Shown piece by piece: positions 1 through 5,911 of a DNA stretch of 7,214 nucleotides. Below the pieces are notes generated by a model. That model did not search any database and was not told the DNA's origin. It worked only from the letters and a program-made list of their open reading frames with translations. A program made the position numbers and the translations under genes. Numbering within the stretch: position 1 is the first letter of the stretch; every line of letters starts with the position of its first letter. The stretch comes from Chitinophaga pinensis (GTDB lineage: Bacteria; Bacteroidota; Bacteroidia; Chitinophagales; Chitinophagaceae). The stretch lies in the NCBI GenBank assembly GCA_943324055.2, contig CALPKD020000054.1, forward strand, positions 1-7,214. Direction: 5' to 3'.

Positions 1-503
1 AACCGATCTGTATGAATCATCCCATCCCCGTGCGTTCTAGGCATTTGTGGATTGACTTGTGCGATAATAATTTTTGCATTGTCCACTGCTGTCTTAGCAA
101 CGTCTACTGAAGTTCCCAAAGTACAATATCCATGTATGTCAGGTGGAGAAACTTGAACCAAAGCCACATCAACAGGCAGCACGGTTCTGATCATATCTGG
201 AATATCACTTAAAAAAGCAGGAATAAAATCCGCCCTACCCTCATTCACAGCTTGTCTGATTGGTTCAGAAACAAATAATGAATTGATATGAAAAGCTTTT
301 TCGTAACCCGGATTGGCTAATTCAATTTTTCCAAGCAATGTGATGGAAATAATTTCAACGTTTTGTAAACGATCCTTTTGCTTAGCTAGTTCTCTTAATA
401 AATACAATGGCGTACAAGCACTACCATGAACAAAAAGGCGATGGCCACTTTGAATCAAATTTAATGCCTCTACAGCCGTAGTATATTGGAATGGATGAAT
501 CAT
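1..503 (-). CDS. Acetyl-CoA hydrolase/transferase family protein, N-terminal part (cut by left edge)
   Basis: This is the first 167 codons of a CoA-transferase of the acetyl-CoA hydrolase / 4-hydroxybutyrate CoA-transferase family, cytoplasmic enzymes that move CoA between acyl-CoA and a carboxylic acid. The translation starts MIHPFQYTTAVEALN and contains the family-typical stretches LFVHGSACTPLYLL, VALVQVSPPDIHGYC, TLGTSVDVAKTAVDNAK and PQMPRTHGDG. The ATG at 501-503 is the only reasonable start, because an in-frame TAA lies four codons upstream. Full-length members have about 430 residues, so well over half is missing, including the C-terminal domain with the catalytic glutamate. The substrate therefore cannot be assigned. 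The gene runs in the same direction as the DUF1080 gene, but the 122-bp gap and unrelated function argue against a tight operon. The family call is firm; specific function is open. Confidence 0.9.
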   Translation of the reverse strand, partial: MIHPFQYTTAVEALNLIQSGHRLFVHGSACTPLYLLRELAKQKDRLQNVEIISITLLGKIELANPGYEKAFHINSLFVSEPIRQAVNEGRADFIPAFLSDIPDMIRTVLPVDVALVQVSPPDIHGYCTLGTSVDVAKTAVDNAKIIIAQVNPQMPRTHGDGMIHTDR

Positions 504-625
504 AGGATTATAATGTTAAACGAAATAACCCCGATCTACCCCAAAAAAATATGACCAAAGTCAATAGAGAGGTTGAGATATAATAGTTTTTTAATCGGCT
601 GTATGAATAACCATAGAAATATTTC
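504..625. other. Intergenic spacer between two minus-strand genes
   Basis: These 122 bp separate the DUF1080 gene from the CoA-transferase gene. Read on the minus strand there is a TTGAC (plus 560-564) followed by a T-rich run, which could be part of a promoter for the CoA-transferase gene, but neither a full TAnnTTTG box nor a good -35/-10 pair is present. I see no strong hairpin terminator and no small gene. Confidence 0.4.
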
Positions 626-1567
626 CTACTTAGTAAGCGTAATCATAATATTTCGAAACTCAATTGGACCATGATCCCCTTGCATCATAATTGGCCCAGG
701 AGCCCCTTCGTTACTATCTATTGCTCCCCCTGTAATACCTGGAATTTCTTGTTTATAAATTACAGTTTGACCATTCACTAAAAGTGTCACCATTCGGCCT
801 ACTAAGGTTACATCATAGCTTTGCCACTCGCCTGCTTCTTTTGCCATATTTAACCAAGGATCGATAAATCCATAAATACCCCCTAAGTAAATACTTAATG
901 GCTCCAGTCCTTTAGTGTCTTCGATTTGTATTTCGTATCGACCTCTTAAATACACGCCACTATTGCTACCCTTTGGATACCTAAATTCAATATGTAATTT
1001 AAAGTCGTCAAAGGTTTTAGTCGTTCGAATATTCGCACCCGATGTAGGGCTTTTTAAAATGCCATCTTCTACCACCCACTGATTATTGCCCATTACTTCC
1101 CACCCATCAAAATTTTTACCATTGAATAAGCTGATTGGCTTTCCCCAAACAGGTGTTTTTTCCCTCCATAATTTTGGTGCTCGAACACCTACCCAAGTAA
1201 ATACTCTTCCACTTGTTGTAGTCATTGTGCCCCCTAATGTACCATCCGCACTCAATTCTCCATCTAACAGTAATTCCTTATTTGTGACTTCCCATTGTGC
1301 TGGAATATGAAAAGACATTTTCCCCTCCTTAAAGTTCACTTTTGAAATAGGCCTTGCACTACCCCCGTCAGCCACAAAATGTCCAATATAACCATTCGTC
1401 CCCGAGTGTCTTACTTCCAGCCAAGAGGGGGCCATTCGCCCATTCATATTTACTGTCAAATCCCAGCGACCTTCGATTGATAAAGTTTGTGCTGTTGATT
1501 GAAATCGAGAAAAAATAAATAAAGAAAACAAGGCGGCTAAGACGCATTTAAAATTAAGACGGTGCAT
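626..1567 (-). CDS. Secreted DUF1080 (3-keto-disaccharide hydrolase domain) protein
   Basis: A 313-residue exported protein. Residues 1-27 form a signal peptide: basic start MHRLNFK, a hydrophobic core (VLAALFSLFIF) and a likely cleavage site around STAQ, so it acts in the periplasm or at the cell surface. Residues 30-130 form a β-rich N-terminal region opening with IEGRWDLTV. Residues 145-313 are the DUF1080/PF06439 domain (concanavalin A-like β-sandwich), shown by SLFNGKNFDGWEV, WVVEDGILKS, DDFKLHIEFRYPKGSNSGVYLRG and the ending GPIEFRNIMI. In characterised relatives this domain acts on 3-keto-glycosides; the substrate here is unknown. The stop (TAG) is at 626-628. No sugar-uptake or dehydrogenase genes are adjacent in this window. 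The domain call is strong; enzyme activity is inferred from the family. Confidence 0.9.
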   Translation of the reverse strand: MHRLNFKCVLAALFSLFIFSRFQSTAQTLSIEGRWDLTVNMNGRMAPSWLEVRHSGTNGYIGHFVADGGSARPISKVNFKEGKMSFHIPAQWEVTNKELLLDGELSADGTLGGTMTTTSGRVFTWVGVRAPKLWREKTPVWGKPISLFNGKNFDGWEVMGNNQWVVEDGILKSPTSGANIRTTKTFDDFKLHIEFRYPKGSNSGVYLRGRYEIQIEDTKGLEPLSIYLGGIYGFIDPWLNMAKEAGEWQSYDVTLVGRMVTLLVNGQTVIYKQEIPGITGGAIDSNEGAPGPIMMQGDHGPIEFRNIMITLTK

Positions 1568-1864
1568 AGTTCTTAGTTTGAAGCTGAAATTTACTGAATT
1601 TTATCATGATTATTCAATTGAAATAGCTAATTAAAAATAAGATATTCATCGATTTGCAGAAAGATGAAATGTTTATTTGAATTAATTTTAGGTTGAAAAA
1701 CGGTCAAAAAAATAAAATATCAAATTTGATATTATAAAAAACTATATTGTTTTACTATAATTATTAACGATGCCCCTATCGTCCTAATAGTTGCCCCATC
1801 AAATTGAAATTAAGGAGAATTAGCCCTATGATAAATTATTGTTATACAATCACTTTGTACGGGT
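1568..1864. other. AT-rich divergent intergenic region
   Basis: This 297-bp region lies between the start codons of the minus-strand DUF1080 gene and the plus-strand XRE gene, so it must carry both promoters. It contains a perfect 18-bp palindrome (1716-1733), a TATAAT (1756-1761), a near-direct repeat TGCCCC(T)ATC at 1771-1780 and 1792-1800, and an AAGGAG sequence (1812-1817). I could not identify a clear TAnnTTTG promoter for either gene; TTTATTTG at 1672-1679 is the closest match (7 of 8) but lacks a well-spaced -33 box. Confidence 0.5.
1716..1733. promoter_or_regulatory. Perfect 18-bp palindrome, candidate operator
   Basis: AATATCAAATTTGATATT equals its own reverse complement over all 18 bases. 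It lies about 130 bp upstream of the XRE start and 148 bp upstream of the DUF1080 start. A symmetric site of this size suits a dimeric helix-turn-helix repressor, and the adjacent XRE protein is an obvious candidate. Chance AT-rich symmetry cannot be excluded from one copy. Confidence 0.35.
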
Positions 1865-1923
1865 ATGAATCAAACAAAAAAGAAATACTATCGTCAAGAC
1901 GATTTTTTGAAAAAAGTAGGTGA
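1828..1923 (+). CDS. Possible 31-residue leader ORF overlapping the XRE start
   Basis: An ATG at 1828 lies 10 nt after AAGGAG (1812-1817), the clearest Shine-Dalgarno-like sequence upstream of the XRE gene. It opens a 31-codon frame (MINYCYTITLYGYESNKK...) ending in TGA at 1921-1923, in the +1 frame relative to the XRE gene and overlapping its first 59 nt. It has no recognisable domain. It could be a leader affecting XRE translation, or simply chance. An N-terminal extension of the XRE protein is excluded unless a frameshift occurs, because the XRE frame has a TAA at 1832-1834. Confidence 0.18.
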   Translation: MINYCYTITLYGYESNKKEILSSRRFFEKSR

Positions 1924-2131
1924 AAAGGTGCGCGCTGTTCGTCTTGAACGAGGGCTTACCCAAACCGATTTAGCCTTTAAATGTAATGATAAAGACTATT
2001 CACAAATTAACCGTCTAGAACTAGGCAAAGTTAATTTTTCTGTTTCTTATTTATTTTTAATTGCATCGGCACTAGACGTAACCCCTGCTGACCTTTTACC
2101 TGAAGATGCAGACTTAGACTCAGATCAATAA
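1865..2131 (+). CDS. Small XRE/Cro-CI family transcriptional regulator
   Basis: An 88-residue cytoplasmic DNA-binding protein consisting of little more than one HTH_3 domain. Residues 14-80 carry the fold: helix 1 LKKVGEKVRAVRLERG, then LTQTDLAFKC and SQINRLELGK (the helix-turn-helix, about residues 31-55), then VSYLFLIASALDVTPADLLPE, the usual end of Cro/CI-type domains. A lysine-rich start and an acidic tail (EDADLDSDQ) flank it. There is no sensor or peptidase domain, so it either acts alone as a dimer or partners another protein. ATG 1865 is the only ATG giving the full domain; it has no close Shine-Dalgarno, which is common in Bacteroidetes. The gene ends exactly where the convergent ferredoxin gene ends, leaving no room for a separate terminator. 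Its target is unknown; the palindrome upstream suggests autoregulation. Confidence 0.88.
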   Translation: MNQTKKKYYRQDDFLKKVGEKVRAVRLERGLTQTDLAFKCNDKDYSQINRLELGKVNFSVSYLFLIASALDVTPADLLPEDADLDSDQ

Positions 2132-2350
2132 CTATAACCTAATAATTTTTACGGGGCAAGCTTTTGCAACTTCCATGGAAAATTCAACATCCTCCTCGCG
2201 AATTACTAATTGATATACATCCTTTTTACTAATGGATTGAACAAGCGTTGCCTTACCGTCCTTTTTTGACATCCTCCATAAAGCAGGTTGCATTTCAAAA
2301 CAGATACTACAGCCAATGCATTTATTACGGTAATGAATAATCTTAGGCAT
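2132..2350 (-). CDS. Single-cluster 4Fe-4S ferredoxin
   Basis: A 72-residue small electron carrier. It has the CIGCSIC motif (Cys11, Cys14, Cys17) and a distant Cys65 in KACPVKIIRL, the pattern of ferredoxins that bind one 4Fe-4S cluster through C-x2-C-x2-C...C-P. Only four cysteines are present, so a second cluster is not possible. The middle section (residues 20-60) is longer than in minimal clostridial ferredoxins and includes an acidic stretch (REEDVEF), typical of one-cluster types. Its ATG (2348-2350) lies inside the end of the upstream U32 gene, with an 8-nt overlap, so the two are very likely translationally coupled. This suggests the ferredoxin supplies electrons to the U32 protein, but that is inference from gene order. 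The convergent XRE gene ends on the adjacent base. Confidence 0.9.
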   Translation of the reverse strand: MPKIIHYRNKCIGCSICFEMQPALWRMSKKDGKATLVQSISKKDVYQLVIREEDVEFSMEVAKACPVKIIRL

Positions 2351-3590
2351 TAGATTCAGAAAGTATTTTATATATTTTGTAGGATGGAGTTATTTTTGCA
2401 TCCATTGGCAAGGTTAATAAATCACCCTTCTCCGCAATATCAGCCGCTTTTCCATTTACCACGAGTGTTCCTAGTATTATTTTTGAGACACCTATGGATG
2501 GCCCCATTACCATTAAGGTATCACCTTTTCGGAGTTGTCCTGTTTCGATCACAAATTCACCAATATTAATTTTTGCAAAATACTTAGTTCCCTTGCCTAA
2601 GTATACTTTTTTATCCGTTGCAGCAGAACCTGGATTCGTTGTCCACGCTCCTAACTTTCTACCCAAATAATAACCTTCCCAAAATCCTCTATTGTATACC
2701 GCACCTAAACGTTTCATCCAGACATCTATTTTTTCTTGATTATAGGTATTTGACTGAATAGCGTCAACTGCTTCTCTATAACAAGCAGTCACTTCATGCA
2801 CATAATCCGCTCCCTTGCTTCGACCTTCGATCTTTAATACATCCACTCCAGCTGCAAAAATTTGATCTAGCACATTGATTGTACACAGATCCTTTGGTGA
2901 CATAATATATTCATTGTCTATTTCAAGAACCTCCTCCGTTTCTGTATCTGTAACACTATAAGAACGACGACAGTTTTGTACACAAGCCCCTCTATTTGCA
3001 GATGCATTTTGTGAATGTAAACTTAAATAACATTTTCCCGAAACAGCCATACACAAAGCACCATGCACAAATATTTCAATTTTGATTAGCTCCCCAGAAA
3101 CGCCCCTAATATCTTTACGTTTGATCTCCGTACAGATATGCGCCACTTGTTTTAAAGTTAATTCTCTAGCTAACACGATTACATCCGAATAAGGAGCAAA
3201 AAACTGAACCGTTTCCACATTACTTACATTGGCTTGTGTGGAAACATGCAAAGGGATACCCAACTGCTTGCAGGCATTAATGACAGCAAAATCGGCAGCG
3301 ATCACTGCGTCAATTTGATGGGCCTTTACCTCCTTTAATATTCCGTTTAGCAATTGCATATCATGCTCGTACATAATCGTGTTCAAAGTCAAATAAGCCT
3401 TTATATGGTGCTGCTTTGCAAGCTTGCTTACTTCCTTGATATCTCCAATTGTAAAAGGGCTCGACGAAACGGTGCGCATATTTAGCTGCTCCACTCCAAA
3501 ATAAATAGCGTCTGCTCCTGCATTAATAGCTGCCTGCATGGATTCAAATGAACCAGCCGGGGATAATATTTCAACTTTTGATCCTAGCAT
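2343..3590 (-). CDS. U32 family protein (TrhP/YegQ-like; tRNA hydroxylation candidate)
   Basis: A 415-residue cytoplasmic protein of the family historically called peptidase U32. The N-terminal TIM-barrel-like part starts VEILSPAGSFESMQAAINAGADAIYFG, with LNMR following, and continues through HVSTQANVSN and the signature IEIFVHGALCMAVSGKCYLS (residues 171-190). Cysteines 180, 187 and 203, with Cys207 or Cys236 (SPKDLC) as the fourth, match the Fe-S cluster ligands known in U32 proteins. Residues from about 330 on (KVYLGKGTKYFAKINIGEF...RKGDTLMVMGP) form the small C-terminal β-barrel found in TrhP-type members. TrhP in E. coli makes 5-hydroxyuridine at tRNA position 34; the smaller UbiU/UbiV act in O2-independent ubiquinone synthesis. 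Length and C-terminal domain favour the TrhP type here. The ferredoxin gene overlaps its end, and the NO reductase-like cluster starts divergently 86 bp away. Family is certain; exact reaction is inferred. Confidence 0.88.
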   Translation of the reverse strand: MLGSKVEILSPAGSFESMQAAINAGADAIYFGVEQLNMRTVSSSPFTIGDIKEVSKLAKQHHIKAYLTLNTIMYEHDMQLLNGILKEVKAHQIDAVIAADFAVINACKQLGIPLHVSTQANVSNVETVQFFAPYSDVIVLARELTLKQVAHICTEIKRKDIRGVSGELIKIEIFVHGALCMAVSGKCYLSLHSQNASANRGACVQNCRRSYSVTDTETEEVLEIDNEYIMSPKDLCTINVLDQIFAAGVDVLKIEGRSKGADYVHEVTACYREAVDAIQSNTYNQEKIDVWMKRLGAVYNRGFWEGYYLGRKLGAWTTNPGSAATDKKVYLGKGTKYFAKINIGEFVIETGQLRKGDTLMVMGPSIGVSKIILGTLVVNGKAADIAEKGDLLTLPMDAKITPSYKIYKILSESNA

Positions 3591-3622
3591 ATGTAGATAG
3601 TTAGTGCCCTATTTTTAAATAA

Positions 3623-3654
3623 TTATGTAAATATAATAATTAAAGTTATTTTTG
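3623..3654 (+). promoter_or_regulatory. Bacteroidetes-type promoter for the norC-norB cluster
   Basis: TATTTTTG at 3647-3654 matches the Bacteroidetes -7 consensus TAnnTTTG exactly. A -33-like TATG (3624-3627; consensus TTTG, 3 of 4) lies 19 bp upstream. The predicted transcription start falls about 15 bp before the norC ATG at 3677, giving a short leader. This match also supports the assignment of the organism to Bacteroidetes. Confidence 0.5.
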
Positions 3655-3666
3655 TCTTTAATTATT
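3635..3666. promoter_or_regulatory. Inverted repeat around the norC -7 box, candidate operator
   Basis: The arms AATAATTAAAG (3635-3645) and CTTTAATTATT (3656-3666) are perfect reverse complements of 11 bp, separated by 10 bp. The 10-bp spacer plus nearby bases contain the predicted -7 box of the norC promoter. A protein bound here would block or reshape transcription initiation. The Rrf2 regulator encoded at the end of the same cluster is the best candidate ligand. The arms are AT-rich, so some chance symmetry is expected. Confidence 0.45.
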
Positions 3667-3676
3667 TAATTGAGCT

Positions 3677-4081
3677 ATGACGTCAGCAGATATATATAAA
3701 ATAGGTGTCGCCTCTCTTTTAACAGTTAGCTACTTAGCCTATTCAGTTTTTTTGTATTCCACCCTGCCTATACCCAAAAATTCAACAAGTATTGCTGCCC
3801 AGCAAGGGAAATTAGTTTGGCAAAAATACAATTGCAATGCATGTCATCAAGTATATGGCCAGGGAGGATATATAGGACCTGACTTAACAAATGTTTGTGC
3901 TAACCGAAGTGAGCTATTCATCAAAACCTTCCTAAAATACGGGACCCCTACTATGCCTAATTTTAACTTAACGGAGCAAGAAATAGGACAAATAGTTGCA
4001 TTTTTAAAAAATGTAGACGCTTCCGGGTCAGCAGATCCGCGCACATTTAAAACCTATATAGATGGTACCATTAAACAATAA
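3677..4081 (+). CDS. norC: NorC-like membrane-anchored monohaem cytochrome c
   Basis: A 134-residue cytochrome c that feeds electrons to the NorB-like subunit. Residues 7-28 form one N-terminal membrane anchor (IGVASLLTVSYLAYSVFLYS), leaving the haem domain on the periplasmic side. The haem c site is CNACH (Cys53, Cys56, His57), preceded by QGKLVWQKYN and followed by YGQGGYIGPDLTNV, closely resembling the NorC pattern (GKEVWxxxxCxxCHxxxGxGxYxxPxLxNV). Met93 in PTMPNFNLTEQEI is the expected sixth ligand. It is slightly shorter than proteobacterial NorC (about 146 residues), the difference falling between the haem site and the methionine. Its last 20 nt overlap the next gene, typical of a coupled two-subunit enzyme. 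It could alternatively be described as the diheme-lacking cytochrome subunit of a cbb3-like oxidase, but the pairing and motif order favour NorC. Confidence 0.85.
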   Translation: MTSADIYKIGVASLLTVSYLAYSVFLYSTLPIPKNSTSIAAQQGKLVWQKYNCNACHQVYGQGGYIGPDLTNVCANRSELFIKTFLKYGTPTMPNFNLTEQEIGQIVAFLKNVDASGSADPRTFKTYIDGTIKQ

Positions 4082-5405
4082 TAAAAGGGACATTGCAAAG
4101 CGATTTATCCTATTTGCACTTTCCTTACTCCTATTTGGAATGGCATTTGGATTACTTGGAACTTTACAATACCTAATTCCTGGCTTGGCTAAAAATTATA
4201 TTTCATTTGAAAAAACAAGACCCTTACATGTATCTAGTGTGATTTTTTGGATTTTATTTGCTGCTATAGGAAGTGTTTTAAGTTATGTTCAAGCATATAG
4301 AAAAACACAAATAGCCTTTCCTATTTTATTAAAGTTGCAGTGGGGCCTATTTGCCGGTACAACGATCCTAATCATTCTTTCTTATTTTACGGGGAAGTTT
4401 GGTGGCAGAGAATATTGGGAGTTTGATCCAATCTTCTTTCTACCAATTTTATTAGGCTGGATATTTTTTATAATTAATTTTATAGCTACCATTGGGACTT
4501 TTAAAAATCAGCCAGTATATGTATGGATGTGGGCAACTGGATGTTTCTTTTTTTTATTTACATTCATTGAATCCTACTTGTGGGTTTTCCCGTATTTCAG
4601 AAACAATATTATTAATGACATGACCATTCAGTGGAAATCCTATGGATCCATGGTGGGTGCCTGGAACATGTTAATTTACGGTTGTGGCTTTTATTTATTA
4701 GAAAAAATAAGTGAAGATAAAACGTATGCAAAATCAACCATGGCCTTTGTTTTATACTTTACGGGTTTAACGAATTTAATGTTTAACTGGGGTCACCATA
4801 TCTATACCTTACCTACCCACCATTTTATACAGCGCATTAGTTATTTGATTAGTATGAGTGAGCTATTTATACTTGGCAGAATTATTTACAAATGGAAGTC
4901 GAGCTTAACTGAAGCTCAAAAATTATATCATGAGCTTGCATATCGTTTTTTATTAGCAGCAGATGTTTGGGTATTCCTTTCATTAGTATTAGCCATTTTC
5001 ATGTCTATTCCCGCAATCAATGTATATACCCATGGCACCCATATAACTGTGGCGCATTCAATGGGCACTACCATTGGCATTAATAGTTTTATTTTACTAG
5101 CTATTGTCATTGATATTATTCAAAATTCAAACAACATTACATCCAATCAAATAAAATGGATGAAGCGGGGATTTTGGATGAGTAATATTAGTTTACTTAT
5201 TTTTTGGCTTTCCTTGATCATTGCTGGAATATTAAAATCAAAATGGCAAATGCAAATAAACAAAGCCCCGTTTAATGAAATGATGTCAAATGCAAAACCC
5301 ATATTTATACTTTTTAGCGTATCTGGGATATTTCTTTTTGCGGGTATCATCGCTGTAATCCTACCAATCCTTCAATCTCAAATTAATAATGCTAAAACTG
5401 ACTAA
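4062..5405 (+). CDS. norB: NorB-like catalytic subunit (haem-copper oxidase superfamily), with non-canonical ligands
   Basis: A 447-residue integral membrane protein with about 12 hydrophobic helices, matching the length of cytochrome c-dependent NO reductase NorB (about 450-466). Recognisable blocks: FGLLGTLQYLIP; TRPLHVSSVIFW with His56 (first low-spin haem b ligand); KFGGREYWEF; NWGHHIYTLP with His245-His246 (two FeB ligands); Glu267 in ISMSELF; and YTHGTHITVAHSMG with His332 (haem b3 ligand). Two blocks differ from NorB: the helix usually reading HLWVEGVWEL is YGSMVGAWNM here (residues 194-203), with no histidine or glutamate, and the usual HGH is HSM, placing Met334 at the second low-spin haem position. 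The protein is otherwise intact, so this is not a simple frameshift. It lies between norC and a pterin synthase-like gene, overlapping both. Family membership is sure; NO reduction is likely but unproven given the changed ligands. Comparison is by eye with remembered NorB sequences. Confidence 0.82.
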   Translation: MVPLNNNKRDIAKRFILFALSLLLFGMAFGLLGTLQYLIPGLAKNYISFEKTRPLHVSSVIFWILFAAIGSVLSYVQAYRKTQIAFPILLKLQWGLFAGTTILIILSYFTGKFGGREYWEFDPIFFLPILLGWIFFIINFIATIGTFKNQPVYVWMWATGCFFFLFTFIESYLWVFPYFRNNIINDMTIQWKSYGSMVGAWNMLIYGCGFYLLEKISEDKTYAKSTMAFVLYFTGLTNLMFNWGHHIYTLPTHHFIQRISYLISMSELFILGRIIYKWKSSLTEAQKLYHELAYRFLLAADVWVFLSLVLAIFMSIPAINVYTHGTHITVAHSMGTTIGINSFILLAIVIDIIQNSNNITSNQIKWMKRGFWMSNISLLIFWLSLIIAGILKSKWQMQINKAPFNEMMSNAKPIFILFSVSGIFLFAGIIAVILPILQSQINNAKTD

Positions 5406-5814
5406 GATATTCCACTTCGAAACGGCACATGCAATTCATGGATATGATGGAGCTTGCAAACACATTCATGGACATTCCTATGAATTACATGTGAGTGTCA
5501 CAACAGACTCCGACTATGAAGATTTTATTCCTGCCCCTGGTTTTGTAATCGACTTTAAGGAAATAAAAAAAATAGTAAAGAACAAGGTGATTATTTTTCT
5601 AGACCATAAGCTATTGCTATCTAAACAATTTATAGTTGAGAATAAATACACTTCCACTCAGGAAAATATAATTGTATGGGAAGTCGAGCCTACTGCAGAG
5701 AACTTATTACTGTATATTAAAAACATACTAACTGCATCCCTTTCGACCCATGTACAATTGGTTTATTTAAAATTGTATGAAACAAAAGATTCCTATGCAG
5801 AATGGAGCAGATAG
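5389..5814 (+). CDS. QueD / 6-pyruvoyl-tetrahydropterin synthase family protein
   Basis: A 141-residue cytoplasmic enzyme of the tunnelling-fold family, which converts 7,8-dihydroneopterin triphosphate to 6-carboxy- or 6-pyruvoyl-tetrahydropterin. The zinc ligands are visible: His14 in FETAHAIHGYDG and His27/His29 in HIHGH. Cys23 sits four residues before His27, matching the catalytic C-x3-H-G-H of QueD. Other family residues are VIDF (54-56), LDHKLL with Asp72-His73, PTAEN with Glu104, and LYETKDSYAEW with Glu131, so the enzyme should be active. Length is normal. The start ATG is 17 nt inside the end of norB, giving a strong sign of co-translation with the NO reductase-like subunits. No other queuosine genes are present. 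Whether it makes a queuosine precursor or another pterin needed by this cluster cannot be told from sequence alone. Confidence 0.87.
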   Translation: MLKLTKIFHFETAHAIHGYDGACKHIHGHSYELHVSVTTDSDYEDFIPAPGFVIDFKEIKKIVKNKVIIFLDHKLLLSKQFIVENKYTSTQENIIVWEVEPTAENLLLYIKNILTASLSTHVQLVYLKLYETKDSYAEWSR

Positions 5815-5911
5815 GCACCATAATTTATCAGCTTCTTAATTGTCATTTAATCACTTTTAGCTTTATCTTCATCTTTATTATTTCTATTCAACTATACCAA
5901 CAGTTCATATC

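Noticed and set aside
543..564. Promoter of the CoA-transferase gene on the minus strand
   Set aside because: TTGAC and a T-run are present but neither the sigma-70 spacing nor a full TAnnTTTG box fits well enough to annotate.
1086..1310. Plus-strand 74-codon frame inside the DUF1080 gene
   Set aside because: Complete antisense overlap with a well-supported secreted protein and no domain of its own.
4062..5405. Nitric oxide dismutase or quinol-type NO reductase
   Set aside because: qNOR and NO dismutase are about 750-800 residues with an N-terminal cytochrome-like extension; this is a 447-residue subunit with a separate cytochrome c, and it keeps the HH pair.
4062..5405. CcoN, the cbb3 oxidase catalytic subunit
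   Set aside because: No CcoO/CcoP genes follow, the YGHNAVG block of CcoN is absent, and GREYWEF plus THGTH-AH blocks fit NorB better.
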